NCBI GenBank assembly: GCA_028023455.1
Contig: JAQFVV010012416.1
Location: 3,949,594 to 4,013,593, forward strand
Source of the DNA: Epiperipatus broadwayi
Taxonomy: Eukaryota; Onychophora; Udeonychophora; Euonychophora; Peripatidae
DNA length: 64,000 nucleotides
Reading direction: 5' to 3'
Below the pieces are notes generated by a model. It was not told the origin of the DNA, did no database searches, and saw nothing but the letters and a program-made list of their open reading frames with translations. The position numbers and the translations under genes were made by a program. Positions 23,167-35,310 of the stretch are shown here, in pieces. Numbering within the stretch: position 1 is the stretch's first letter; every line of letters begins with the position of its first letter.

Positions 23167-24240
23167 ATGTTTTTAAGTGTTATATTCAGTAATTTAAAAT
23201 AATGCTTAAAATTTTTAAGGCTATATTTTATTGTTTTAAATAAAGAAATTGGTGTAATGCTAAAAAACAACCAACATTTTTTTTTATTGCAAAATAACAG
23301 TATTTGAATAACTTGCTATTATTTCTATTTAATTCTTTATAAAAACTAAAGCAGATAGTTCAATACCAACGTATTTTTGTTGATCATCTAGGAATTATCT
23401 CAAATTTATAATTGCAAAATTTTTTAAATGATATTGCCCTGGATTGGACTGTGATTTTAACTGATTGATTTAACCACAGTTAACTTTTTTTTTGCATACA
23501 CAATTTCATTAAAACAATACAAAACTGTAGTATTTGTGATTATTTCATTATACCTTACATGCACTGAAATTACTCTTGTCTAAAGAAAGTCGTATCTTTG
23601 TAATTGCAGTTATTATTTTTTTTATTCAGAGATTTATTATTACATTAGTAACAATGGTCATAAGAATAACATACAGTATTACAAATGGTTTTACCTCACC
23701 ACTCTTAAGGTGGAAGACTACCTGATCACCCCACATCCCTGTTTATCCATGTCACCTGAATATTGAAACAGGATGTATACTTTCTTTCGTTAGGCTGAGG
23801 ACCATATGTTTGCTTATCATGAAAATTGAGCTGCTACTGTGCCTCACTGCATGAGCACCTCCCATGAGTTGAGTGTCCATTCTCTATAACTGGCATCTGG
23901 CTGCTGTAGCATGAGGTTCTGGTAGGAAAGTGAACAATGTCCGAAACTGCACACATCTGAATTCTCTTAATGTAATGCTATTATTGCACTTGAGTGGATG
24001 ACAGTGTGAACAGTTCATAATTTTGATTTGAAAGTTTGGGCATAATTTTTTGAGTCCAATGAAATTAGCCCTCATGTGTCAGCAAACAATTTAGCAGGCA
24101 CCATAAGACAGTCTTTACTTTTCATGGCAATAATCTTCTCCTTGTATTGCTCCCACGGAGATTTTAGTTTCGGGCAGAATATCATTGCGCATCTAGTAAT
24201 CCAGAGCACAAACAGAACAATAATTGTCAGCCTAATTCAG
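23167..24240. other. AT-rich stretch with a less AT-rich part at 23.69-24.2 kb
   Basis: The interval 23690-24230 is richer in G+C than its surroundings and could be part of an old element or an exon fragment. Its minus-strand 63-codon open frame (23884-24075) has several Cys and His residues but no motif I can name. Confidence 0.35.
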
Positions 24241-24242
24241 AT

Positions 24243-24560
24243 TTAAACAAATTTAAAATTTTCTAATTTATTATCATCAATATTTTTTTCCATTATATCA
24301 ATATATTTAATTAAATTAGTAGTTTCATCATAAGTTCCTGTTTTGGGATTTACTATTCCATAATCATCATCATTACTTCCAACCATTATCAATTCACTGT
24401 AGGATGAAGATTTATCCAAGTTCAATCCATCTTCTCCGATCTCTAGCCTCTCTTCTCCACATTAATGAAGTATTTAAGCTATCAGGAAAATATTCTATAT
24501 TATTTGTTTCTAAATTATTGTCGATATATATTAGTTTTTTCTGAAATATATAGCTACAGG
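24243..24560 (-). pseudogene. Unrecognised coding-like fragment, frame-shifted
   Basis: The minus strand gives about 70 codons ending in a stop at 24243. The composition is non-random, with Asp, Asn, Glu and Lys rich stretches and a YGIVNPKTGTYDETTN segment. Upstream, in another frame, it gives NTSLMWRREARDRRRWIEL. That second piece resembles the tails of non-LTR retrotransposon polyproteins, which often end in W-R-x-A-x-D-R-x-x-W. The two pieces may belong to one decayed element or may be unrelated. I do not recognise the Asp-rich part. Confidence 0.35.
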
Positions 24561-25479
24561 AAAGCGAGTTTTCAATTTTCTCATATAGTATGGCAAATGA
24601 ATAATAAATGTTTCACTCACAGTGATTAGAGCTGTCATCTCTCATCTAATAAAGTTTTAAATGAGTGTGTTGTGCATTGTGAGATATAATCTATTTTATG
24701 TGTCTTATAGAAGTATCTTCTTCATTGATTTATTTGTAGTACACTGCTCCCTTCTTTGCAGTCCATGCATCATCTTGGTGCAATTATTTTTTCTCATAAG
24801 CAGTCACTGAGTGCTTTATTCTTCCAATATCCATCATGCCATTTTTATCTAAATTCAATTCATGCAGGAAATAAACATATCTTTGTTGTTTTTAGATTGC
24901 TTATATAGATTACTCCAAGAGTAATTTTTTTAAAAAAATGAAAAATTTTGCTATAAAAAAAGAAAACAAATTGTAAATCCAAATTAAAGTGAAACAGTAG
25001 ATTTATTTTGTTTCTTTTTAAATTAAGTTTTAGAAGCATTTTTATCTAATGTAAGATAAATGAAAGGTCATCTACTTATTAAATAATTATTACTAGCATT
25101 TTATAACTAAATTAATCGTTATTATTGTTTTTTACATTCTCCATTCTCTCATTTGTTTACTTTACTATCTTCAATGACTTATATAGGTACAGGATCAGAT
25201 CATCGCGAGTCTCTCCTACTACTCATCTTTCTGCACTGACTAAAATAATGTGATTGTAAGTTACTTTTAATAATATATATTTATTTATAAGGAAAACTTT
25301 TACATATAATCAATCATTAAACAAGGTCTAATGACTCTTGTCCTATTGAGAGTTGTAACTATGAATAGGACAATTAATGAAGGCCAGAGTATATTAGTCC
25401 AAGAGTGCAGTGTTCAAGTATGATCAAGCGTCTTCGATCTTTTTTTTTTTTTTGATGAATAGCCTTTATCTATTTTCTT

Positions 25480-27500
25480 GATTTTCTCCAAGTTGTTAGA
25501 AAACAATTGAATTACTTCTGATAAACCAATAACTATCTTACACCTGATTTTCCATAATGAGAATGCGGTGAAAACGATAATTCTTATGAGCCCAAAAATT
25601 TTGTAATTTATACAGTCTCATATTGAACTGATACAATTTACTCCAATTTGGGAGTGGTTGTGGATGAATTTCCTGACTTTGTCAAATCATGTACATGCTC
25701 CAATTAGGTGTTCAATTGTTTCATCTTCTTGCCCACACAATTGGCATATAGGATCAAGCTTTTTGAAACCCCTTTTACATAGATACAAAAGACCAATTGC
25801 TGGGCAAAGTGTCATAATTTAATTTGATTACAAAATCAATGAATTTCGGCTCCAATGCCCAGCATTTAATTCTTCATAAGAGTTTATTGTTTGTCAGATT
25901 TAGTTTAACTGGCAGGCATTGTAACTCTGGATTCATCAGGTGATATGCTTCCCATAGTCTGATCTTATTTGTAAATGGTAGTTGTTGTGGTGTGGCGAAT
26001 TACCTTAGGTATTTATTCAGCTTCATTAGCCAATCCTTCTTCAGTGGTGGCCGGTCAGTGAGCAAGATGATTTGCATGATCTCATGATACCCATATAGCA
26101 GTGTCCAATTAACAATTAGATTATAGGTAGATGGCTGGGATTGAATGTAATAAGAGGCCATTAAGTTTTTTAGGCCACTGTATTTTACTTAAACTTATGG
26201 CCACCACTCCTGTAATCCAAAGTAGCCTGGAACACATAAAGTTAAATTTTGTTTATAAAGTTTTTATTCAGCTTTATGATGGGGAGAAAGTAGGTGATCT
26301 TTATAAATATTTTAATGTTCAGCAGTGTCACCTTTCCGTGGAGGGAAAAGGTAAATTTTGGACAATGAGTTGATTAACCTTTCTGTTGAATCTAATATTG
26401 CATTTTGTATTTCTTTGGTCATTGCTGTTGTCAACCTGGATATGGGAAAGCTGAGAAATTTTTGGGGTTCTGCTATAAATTTGGCTGTAACTTTCTTTCC
26501 AGTAGCAATTTTCTAGGCTTCCAATTTATGAATATTAAAAATGAGTCTGTGATCAGCTGTTTATCCAGTATTTCATACAGCATGTTTAGATATTTGATCG
26601 ATGGCAAAATTACTGATATGTCATCCATATATGCTTTTACATTAATTGATTTTTTAATCCCAGGGATATAAGTACCAAGGAGCCTTCTCTCTATGTCTTT
26701 TAAGAGGAGGTTAATGCTACAAAGCATAGGGTGCTTAATGATGAACCCTGTGTAACCGAGAGTGAAAGTTTGAAGCCAGAAGCTATTTTACCATTAAAGT
26801 TGATGAAAGTCTCTCGGTTCCCCAATATGTTGTCTATTATTTGGATATATGCATCCAAGGTGGAGTACTCAGACAGAACCTCCAAAAACTTGTCAGCCCT
26901 GACTGAGTCAAAAGCTGCTGCAATATCCAGCTTTATTGTGATGGGCTTTGAAATTTTTTTTGATATTGCATGGTCAACCAACAGCTTTACCTGGCCCATT
27001 GCATTAATCGTTGATGTCCCCTTTTTTGCATATTGAAAGTCAGAAATAAATTGTAGAAATTTTCCCTTGAATATTGTCCTTAATCACAGATTCAATGATT
27101 TTCATTAGAAGTGGGGTCATTGAAATGGGCCTTAGACTGGATAGTTTCTGTTGGTGGTTTGTTTTTCTTAAGGAAGGATATGAGAGCAATGGGATATAGA
27201 TCAGCTATTTCTCTTTGTCTATCTGCCAGGAGGTTAATCATGTTCAACATAATGGGACTGACAAATTGACTAAGATGCATGAGGAGAAACCTGGGGACCC
27301 CATGCAGCCCTGGATGAACCCGGACAGGGGAGTGATGTCAACTTGTTCTTCATTACTGACTCCCTTATCCCATGATCCACTTGATATTCATGGGATCCCC
27401 ATTCAGCCCCCTGCCCGCCCCTGCCTTCTGCAAGTTCTTCTGAAGTATTTTCGAATTCTCTCAAGCATCGATGTTCCTGCATAAGTTCTTCCTTCAGTCA
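25480..27500 (-). pseudogene. Non-LTR retrotransposon reverse transcriptase remnant (L1/Tx1-like)
   Basis: Minus-strand frames, broken by stops and shifts, follow the order of a non-LTR reverse transcriptase. First comes PGLHGVPRFLLMHLSQFV, matching the G-x-DG-x-P fingers motif. Next is palm motif A, KLDIAAAFDSV. Motif B is VTQGSSLSTLCFVAL. Motif C is AYMDD, with both catalytic Asp residues kept. It is followed by a thumb-type INWKPRKLL box. Far downstream lies a zinc motif, CQLCGQEDETIEHLIGAC, of the Cys-Cys-His-Cys kind found at the C-terminus of L1- and Tx1-type ORF2. No apurinic endonuclease domain was recognised upstream. The clade is a judgement by eye, and the many frame breaks make it inactive. 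Confidence 0.8.
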
Positions 27501-28245
27501 TTATGATTCAATTTAAAATAAAACTGACCAATAAAATAACATTAAAATCAAATAAATAGCCAATGGTATAAATTGGCTATTTGGAAATCTAGGTCAATGA
27601 ATCCGATTGTTTCCAGTAAGGTTAGGAATTTTTTTATAAATTGAGCACAAATGAACCTTGGACAATATGAGAAAACACTCAGATGTTAAACTACAGGACA
27701 TATATTGTCCACAATATCATAGAATGCAATGCAGAATGCTCAAGCCTGAAGCAGGAAACATCTAGCTACAGTCATCATTATATCTTGATAGTATCAATGT
27801 CCTAAAGAGAAGTCAGAGCATTTCATCTCCAACATTAGCACAATTGCTAACATATAAACTTCCCTATTTTGCCAACTATAATGGAATTATGTTATTTTTA
27901 AATGATCAAGAATATTACTCTGGCCATACTACATTATAACACAACAGTTACATAATTTTCCATCTTAAAATAGTGCATGTTATCAAATGATATAAAGAAT
28001 AACATAACAGTGGGGTCTGAATAAGTAACTCCATGCTTATTTTTACATCTCTATTTGATTACAATATATACATATATAATCAAAATACTCTGAAATAAAC
28101 TCTACAGTATTGAATATACCAAAACAAAAGAAAATCACTAATAGTTATAGCCAACTTATAGCAGTGTATACCATCTTAAGTAGTATAAATAACTTCATGC
28201 TTATGTTTACATATCTTCACAATATTCTATTACAATATATATATA
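27501..28245. other. AT-rich stretch, nothing recognised
   Basis: This stretch lies upstream of the minus-strand reverse transcriptase remnant. It might hold the decayed 5' part of that element, but I see no domain. Confidence 0.4.
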
Positions 28246-28412
28246 TCACTAGATGGAGCTTTACCAATAGCTCTTAATAAGCTTTTGTTTACATAAATGC
28301 CGAGAGAAATAGAATTCAACAAAAGAGATATTGAATTCTATCTCTCTTGGCATTTATGTAAACAAAAGCTTGTTAGAAGCTATTGGTAAAGCTCCATCTA
28401 GTGATCATAAAA
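28246..28412. repeat. Near-perfect foldback, 75-bp arms
   Basis: The left arm starts ATCACTAGATGGAGCTTTAC and the right arm ends GTAAAGCTCCATCTAGTGAT. The centre is near 28326. Differences between the arms are few, so it is either young or kept similar. The inner segment (GGCATTTATGTAAACAAAAGC then TATTGGTAAAGC) resembles the tail of the family D copy at 55.02-55.08 kb, so this may be a ribozyme-less end of that family. Confidence 0.8.
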
Positions 28413-29062
28413 TGCAAGCTAAAAGCAAGTTATAAAATTTATAACTTGTTTTGTTTATCATATATATATAGTAATCATTTGGCTACATAGTTGCATTAAA
28501 AATAGATAGTAGCATATTCCTCAGGTTTAGTTTAGAATTATTTAAGTAATGTAAAAATAATATTTAATTTTCTCATTGCATATTTTTTTATATAATAATG
28601 GGTTTTATTTAATTAAATGTTTTACTTCTGTTCCCATATGATAATAGGAACACAAGACAATTTCCTTTAAATAATTATCAAACTTGTTTTTAATCATAAT
28701 ATGCATATCTTGATATGTATTATAAATTGCAAATGTTGGTTAAAGAAAGGTAAAATTATAAAATCAGATAAATAATTTCTTTTGTTCTCTCCCTTCAATA
28801 ATTTTATTTAATTACCAGTTGCTTTTAATTTTTTAAAAATTAAAGAAAATGTACTAAGAGAAAAAAAAGAAAACTCTCTTTTTAATAAATTGTTTAATAT
28901 TCAATTTTAACCTTATAAGGGAGAGAAATGTTAATTCAGTAATATTTTAAAAAAGAAAAAAAATTAAGATTTTAATACTTTTAGTAAATTTTATTTTTAA
29001 TTAGTCAGATTTGTTATTTATATTTTCTTTTATCTTTATCTCTCTTCATTACAAAAAATAAA
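28413..29062. other. AT-rich stretch, nothing recognised
   Basis: Only AT-rich DNA was seen, leading to the 60-bp tandem repeat. Confidence 0.4.
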
Positions 29063-29253
29063 ATAAGTGTCATTAACTCATTACCTTGTTTTTCTTTTGC
29101 AAGAAAGGTTTTTTCATTAGAAAGGAATGTCATTAACTCATTACCTTGTTTTTCTTTTGCAAGAAAGGTTTTTTCATTAGAAAGGAATGTCATTAACTCA
29201 TTACCTTGTTTTTCTTTTGCAAGAAAGGTTTTTTCATAAGAAAGGAATGTCAA
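29063..29253. repeat. 60-bp tandem repeat, about 3 copies
   Basis: The unit GTCATTAACTCATTACCTTG followed by a T-rich half (TTTTTCTTTTGCAAGAAAGG then TTTTTTCATTAGAAAGGAAT) is repeated three times with almost no change. The 60-bp period is a multiple of three, so the minus strand has an open frame with a repeated 20-residue unit (MTFLSNEKTFLAKEKQGNEL). I treat that frame as a by-product, because it has no start context, neighbours or known family. Confidence 0.8.
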
Positions 29254-32050
29254 GAATTTTATATGTTAATTTAAGTTTCTTGGCTTGGGTTTCGATGTTA
29301 AAATTTAAGAATAGCTGACCAATTGTGTTTGTAAAAATTTATCTAATTTGTTGTTATAAAAATTGTCATGTTGGAGATAGATTGTGATTGACTTATAGGC
29401 AAAATTGTTTTAGAAAAAATATAATAGAATAAATAAATCAAAAGACTCAAATACCTGGTGAGAAAAAATTATTCCTAGCTTAGCTGTTGAAGAAAAGAGT
29501 CAAGTCTTAATTTAGCTGATAAGAAAAAATCAGAAGTCTTCACAGGCTGTTGCATGGTACAGCAGAAATCTTAACTAAGCTTTGCATAAAATAGCAAAAG
29601 TTTGAAACAATCTTTTATCATTCTGCATTGAAAACCATATGCTAAATTCTGTTAAAAGTTAGATATCTTTCTTCATCTAACCTGCCATTACTGGAATAAA
29701 ATGTAGAAAAGAAGTTACCACCTAAAGTAATTTGCATTGTATTCAACCAAGAGCATGAGTCTCTGTGTTAGTCTCACCTGAAAATTTCAATATAAAGAAA
29801 TTGATAAAATTTTCTGTTGATTAATCTGGAAATACTGCACACCAAGAAAAAGGAAAATTAATCATGTTCATGTGTGGAGGTCTATAAGAAAAAAATTTAA
29901 GTAAGAATTATAATTGGAAAAGATTCAACAGAAGAATGAAATCATGGTTAAAGGTATTATTTTGTGTGCACATTGTATGTTTATTTGTAGTATAATTTTT
30001 TTTACATAAAAATAATAATTATTTTTGTAAGAATTGGTAATTTTCAATGAGTTGATTTTTTTAAATTGTAAAACGTATTTTTTTATCCATTTAATTTTCT
30101 TAAAATTATGACTTTTTTTTAAAAAAAAAAAATTTGTTTTAATTTAAATTTTTAAATATGTTTTTCCTTTTCATTCATTTTTCCCTCCTAAAACTTAACA
30201 AATGGTTAATTAAGCTAAGCCAAAAATTGTTATCTTTGATTTTGAAAATGTTATTCCAACTATTAGTTATTTTAAAGAAATAACTTAATGAATTAAAAGT
30301 TAATTTAATGAATAAAAATAACCTAGTTAATATAATTTTTATGAAACAATATATATTTTTTGATAAAATAAATGTTTAAAATTTTATCTATCATGTCAAT
30401 TAGTTATTAAATAATTGTTTTAAAATTTTTTTAGTCTCTATTCCTTCCAAATCTTGTTACATGAATTGGCAGTCCGTGTGTGTGTATGACTATTTCAAGA
30501 CAGCGTAGTGTTTTAGGATTTTTTTAAATTATCCCAATAAAACTATTTAATTATAGTAGAGTAAATCAATGAATTAGTTAAAGTGATTTGGAATAAGTAG
30601 CTTTATTTATTTATTTATCTTTTCTCACAGTAGTAGTCTATAGAGTTCTTGCTTCCTGAGCTAGATTAAAGCATAACAGTTAGTTATGTGGATTAGGGGT
30701 TTAGGTTGGTGTTTGGACTTGATAAACCTTGATGGTGCAAAGGTACTTCCTTTAAAGTTTAGGCACTACATTTTATTATTAATTAGAAAATAAGATTATA
30801 TCTGACCAGTACATTAATGGTATTATATGGCCAGGGCATTGATGATGATCAGCATGTTTTATTATCTCAGCATTATGTGAATTTTTTATATATTCTTATG
30901 GAATAGCACCTGAGTTGGGGCATCCAAATTATTGTGTTGTATTGCTTCCTTAAATTTGGCAATGGCTAAATAATTAACCTAGTCTACAGTAGAGCTATTT
31001 CAAATACAGTCACAATGTTGACTGTTGATTTTTTTATTGTTCATTCATAATGAATAATGATTTTTTTCTTCTCTGTAATGATGGGTGAACTTATAATTAG
31101 TTCTTTGCTGATCTCTCATGCTCATTATATTCATTATCATTTCTTTTATATTTAATTTTATATTTTGTGTATTTGGGAATGATGGTTTTCCATTATCTCA
31201 TAATTCAGCCCTAATATATTGTGATCTGTCAAAAATGGCAACCCAATTGGGGCATCTTGTAATCATATATTTCCCCTTATTAACTTTATATTTTTCTTAC
31301 TGTTACAATTGGTGCCTTAACTGTGGGCCTGATGATGATCAGGTTTTGGTAGCCAGTGACTACATAACTTGAATCTCAGGAACATACCTGGAAACAAAAT
31401 TTTGCATTTGATGCAGAATTTAAAACATATTACTATGAAATGTGACAAGAGTGTAGAGGAAGACTGTTATAAAGTAGTAGTATTAATGTTTATTTTAGGA
31501 ATTCATATTTAAAGTTGAACAGAAAATCGGAGATTGGAATTGTTTTTTGATTGTTGGAGTTTGTTTAGCCATACTTTTAGTACTGATGATAGATTAAGAG
31601 CTGTGTTCTTGTCTTGAGGATGCAATGTTCTCATGCAACCTCATTGAGTGTTTTATCTCAGGAACTGCTCCAGCTCACTTTTTTCATATTTCCTACTGCT
31701 TACCATGGTTCAGTTAATGCAGTTCTGCCATGATCCCCAGCATCTGTCTCTGAGAAAATGAGCAAGGTATAGTTCTTCATTATCCAGGCCCTATGACTTA
31801 AAGGAGCAGGACTGTTTGCATTATTTGGGGAGGGGATGTTGTAGCTTATAGTGTCTAAATTGAGATAGCTCTCTTGATGTTTAACTGTATTGTGCATTTA
31901 TAGTCCAATTATTGAATTCTTTATCTATCCCAGGATTTCAGGTCATTGTGCATTCTTTTGTTATCGCATTCTTATCAGATTTTTAAACAAACTTTTGATA
32001 AATTGTTTGTGACATGAACTTGATTTTGTACATGCATATGTACTTAGATT
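29254..32050. other. AT-rich stretch, nothing recognised
   Basis: A T8/A11 switch lies at about 30113-30132. Open frames at 31118-31372 and 31700-31897 have no recognisable motif. No family A-E copy was found. Confidence 0.45.
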
Positions 32051-32169
32051 TATATTATGGCAATAGAAATCAGTCACACACACATGATCAGAATAGAATT
32101 GAAAAATAAAGTAAGGCAAGTAAATAAAATAAAATCTGATATTCAGACAATAAGGTTTAATGAAAAACA

Positions 32170-32234
32170 TAGTAGCAGTAGCAGCAGCAGCAGCAGCGGT
32201 GGGGGTGGTAGTGGTGGAGGTGGTGGTGGTAGTG
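32170..32234 (+). repeat. AGC and GGT triplet microsatellite
   Basis: Runs of AGC/AGT pass into GGT/GGA triplets. They create open frames of poly-Ser/Gly on the plus strand and His/Cys-rich frames on the other, which are not credible proteins. Confidence 0.8.
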
Positions 32235-33030
32235 AAAGGTTACAATGGAAGAGGAGGTAATGTTAATCTTATTTTGTGAGATATTATTAAAAAGTTCACA
32301 TTTGTATTTCCTGTATAAAAATAATTTAACACCGAAGAGGAAAAATGGAAATACATGATCATGAAAAAGATCATCAATCATCTGAAGAAACACAAACATA
32401 TAGAGGACATGAGTATATCAGTCCAGTTAGTATAAATGCTTATAGACAGTCAAAAAAAGAATGCAGTAAATGTTTAAACAAATAATCCAACAAAGAGATG
32501 AATATAATAAAAAGAGAGGTGAATAAAAAGAACAGGATAATAGAAGGAGAGACCAACAAAGAGAAAAGGATAATAAACAATGAGAAGAGAATAGTAAAAA
32601 CAAAACACACAAAAGAGGATAATGAAAAGAGAGACTAACAAAGAGAAAATAATAAAAATCAACAAGGAGAAGTGGAAAGTAGAAGTATACAGAAGAAATG
32701 TTGAAAGAAATAAAAGTAGATATGCTATAGAAAATAGATGAAAACAGTAAAAATATGACTAATGAAATAGCAGACTGTATTGAACAAATTAGAGCAAAAG
32801 TTATAAATGAAAGAGGAAATAAATGAAAATAAATCAGATATAAGAAATAATACATTTTCAAATAATCCAAGTACAGGTAGCAATTGTGTCTGTAAATAGT
32901 GAAAGTCAAGAAGTTGGGGAACAACCATAGACAAAATGGTCAAACTTACCAAAAGGTAGGCATAAAAAAAGAAAAATTGAAAAGGAAAAGATAGAAGATG
33001 CAAAAATAGATAGTCAATGTATGAATTAAA

Positions 33031-33560
33031 TGCCTGGAATTGTAAATCCATTCCTTAACATAAGACCCTTTTTTCTCAAATTGCTGGTAAGGCACCCATT
33101 GCATTTGTCAATAGTCTGGAAAGATATTTCAGCATTAATGCCATGACTAAAAAGGCACAGCTAACCATCCATCTTCAAGATGCATTCCAGGTATGGTGGG
33201 ATTTCAGTATTTCTGCACTCATAACTTTATTGAGTTTAAGAAAGCACTCGTGAAGTGCTACTGGCATGAGAATTACCAGAAAGGAATTAAACACAAAATA
33301 TCTCAAAAGAGGTATCCTCCTGGTAAACACTATACTCCATTTTTTAGAAAGCAAATGCAAAATGGAGAGCATTCACTGCAGATTCTCTCTCAGTGTTACA
33401 AATGATAAGAATATTATGACACAGCTTCTCAAGCCACATTGAAAGAGTGTTCATTGGCACAGATAGGTGTATAATTGCGCAGGTGGCTGAACAGTTAAAT
33501 GCATTTGACAGTAGCAAACCTCCATATGCTGAAAAAGAAGGGGGCATTTAAACATCCAAC
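33031..33560 (+). pseudogene. LTR-retrotransposon-like Gag remnant
   Basis: The first frame, from about 33031, reads through AFVNSLERYFSINAMTKKAQ and LTIHLQDAFQVWW. This has the Gag capsid pattern of a short helix with a Trp or Leu pair before an FK-x-x-L segment. After a frame change the next frame (33193-33405) reads FIEFKKALVKCYWHENYQKG and later PPGKHYTPFFRKQM, which continues the same domain. Gag packages element RNA in particles. No protease, integrase or flanking LTRs were recognised. An A-rich, charged stretch precedes it (32.45-33.0 kb) and could be a degraded N-terminal region. Family assignment (Ty3-like) is by eye. Confidence 0.5.
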
Positions 33561-34690
33561 TAAAACAGGATACAAAGAAGACAAAAATTCACAACACATG
33601 AAGGCTATCCAATATGAGAAATAAAAACTTAAGCCACCACCATAATATCAGAACAGTAAACAATGAAGTGCTACCGTGGAAGAGAAAGTGGATATCGATT
33701 GGTAACCTCAATAGTCCTTCCAAAATCTGAATAATTAGAAGATCCAAAAGTAGACCCAACTTTCACCCAGGAAATTGTTAATCAGGAACATGATCCTCCG
33801 CTCCTGCCAAAATATATAATTAGATGAACTGGGAATACATCACCTCTCAACACAGAATTATTATAAGACATTTGATCATGATCCTCAGTTTACCAAGGCA
33901 GTATGATGTTATGCTTCTGACCCAGAAAACAAAAGAAGCAAACTGATGAAACAGAAACTGAGAAATGGAAAACAATATTTTGCAAAGATGTGATAAATAT
34001 GATGCATGATCCCTTTACTTTCAGTTCTGATGGTGGATAGATGATGTTTCTATTGATATAAGGGTGCAATGTGTTCATGATACTCCAAAAGTTTTATTTT
34101 GGCACTGCATCTAATTATGGTTTAAATTGTTCTCCAAACAGGCTGTATATCAGTAGATTTCTGTATTGTCTATCAGGCACAGAACAATATTATAATGTGT
34201 AGTCTATAAGACTCATAAAAGTAAATGAGAAATGTATTCCATTTGGCCAAACATTCTTTTGTTCATTTTTTCAATATGCCCTCAGGGTAGTAAGTTGTGT
34301 TTTTGCTTCAATTTTAGGTGCTTTTATGTTGCTCATACTGCATTGCAAACTTGTGTTCTGAAATGAGGTTTTCTGTCCACAATGGCACTGGAAGCAAGCA
34401 TACATATATTATGCCAATAGTCACTCCATTTTCAGAAAAAAAAAAGAGAATTACTCTTGACCAAACAGCCCAATGTGGCTTAATAAATATATCCCACTTT
34501 GCAAATCTATGAAAATGTTAATGCACTGCAAAGCACGGCATAATTTTTTATTGTAATGAAATGAAATTGGCTGAATTAAACTAAAATATCAAGAAAGGGA
34601 TTTGACTCAATTTTATTTTCCATATTAGACTGTGGCAATGTAACAATTTGGTACCATTTTATTATTAATTTTATTACCTTCTCTCCATAA
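33561..34690. other. Interval between the Gag-like and Penelope-like remnants
   Basis: It is less AT-rich than its surroundings up to about 33.85 kb, so more of the Gag-like element may lie here, but I could not follow a domain. No LTR pair was seen. Confidence 0.35.
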
Positions 34691-35310
34691 TTAGAGGAGT
34701 TGTTCTTCCAAGTTCAAATGTTCCACTTACCTATAAATTGGCTGGTTTTAGAACATTTCTTTTTAGAAATGATGTTTTATGTAAATTTCAGAGTGATAAA
34801 ATGATTAATATTGAAAGATATGTGAATGATTTATTGGGTGTGGGATATAGTAGGAAAATATTTTATATGCACTATATAGGTTTAGAAATAGATGGAGAAA
34901 AGATAATATGGAAAAGAAAAGGTGGATAGCATTGCCTTATGTAAAAGATAGTGTTTGTAATAACATTACATCATTGGTATCTGCTGATTTTAATGTTGCA
35001 TTTAAAGTGGGTGTAAATACTGGAAGATTGTCTATTAATGGTAAAGATTCTATTGATAAAAGCAACAAATGTAATATATATAAAGTGATATGTCATTGTG
35101 GATATAATTACATCAGAGAGACTAAATGTGCATTAAAAAAGAGGATTAGGGAGCATGAATTATTATATAATAAGTTGTGTTATTCTGCAGATAAGTATAA
35201 ATGTGTTTTTGCAGAACATGCAGTGATTTGCAATGGATAATTTTGGTTTGATAGAGTTTTTATTTTGCATATGGAAAATGATTTGAAGAAAAGAAAAATT
35301 AAGTAGTCAT
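34690..35310 (+). pseudogene. Penelope-like element C-terminus with GIY-YIG endonuclease
   Basis: The first frame (34690-34926) reads LAGFRTFLFRND and IERYVNDLLGVGYSRKIF, which fits the end of the reverse transcriptase linker of Penelope-like elements. A frame change follows. The second frame (34908-35240) begins with ALPYVKDSV, a typical link. It then gives the endonuclease: CNIYKVICHCGYNYIRETKC has the GIY and YIG positions as IYK and YIR, and LKKRIREH holds the conserved Arg and the His of R-x-x-EH. AEHAVIC is the next conserved block. A stop at 35238 interrupts it, and homology resumes as FDRVFILHMENDLKKRKIK to about 35305. The frame break and internal stop make it inactive. Confidence 0.8.

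Noticed and set aside
31328-31350. CTGATGATGATCAGG as a hammerhead box
   Set aside because: No GAAA box or stem III follows, so it is a chance match.
32427-33051. Minus-strand open frames of 165, 108 and 63 codons
   Set aside because: They are the complement of an A-rich stretch and consist almost only of Phe, Leu, Ser, Tyr and Ile. The plus strand there more likely precedes the Gag-like remnant.
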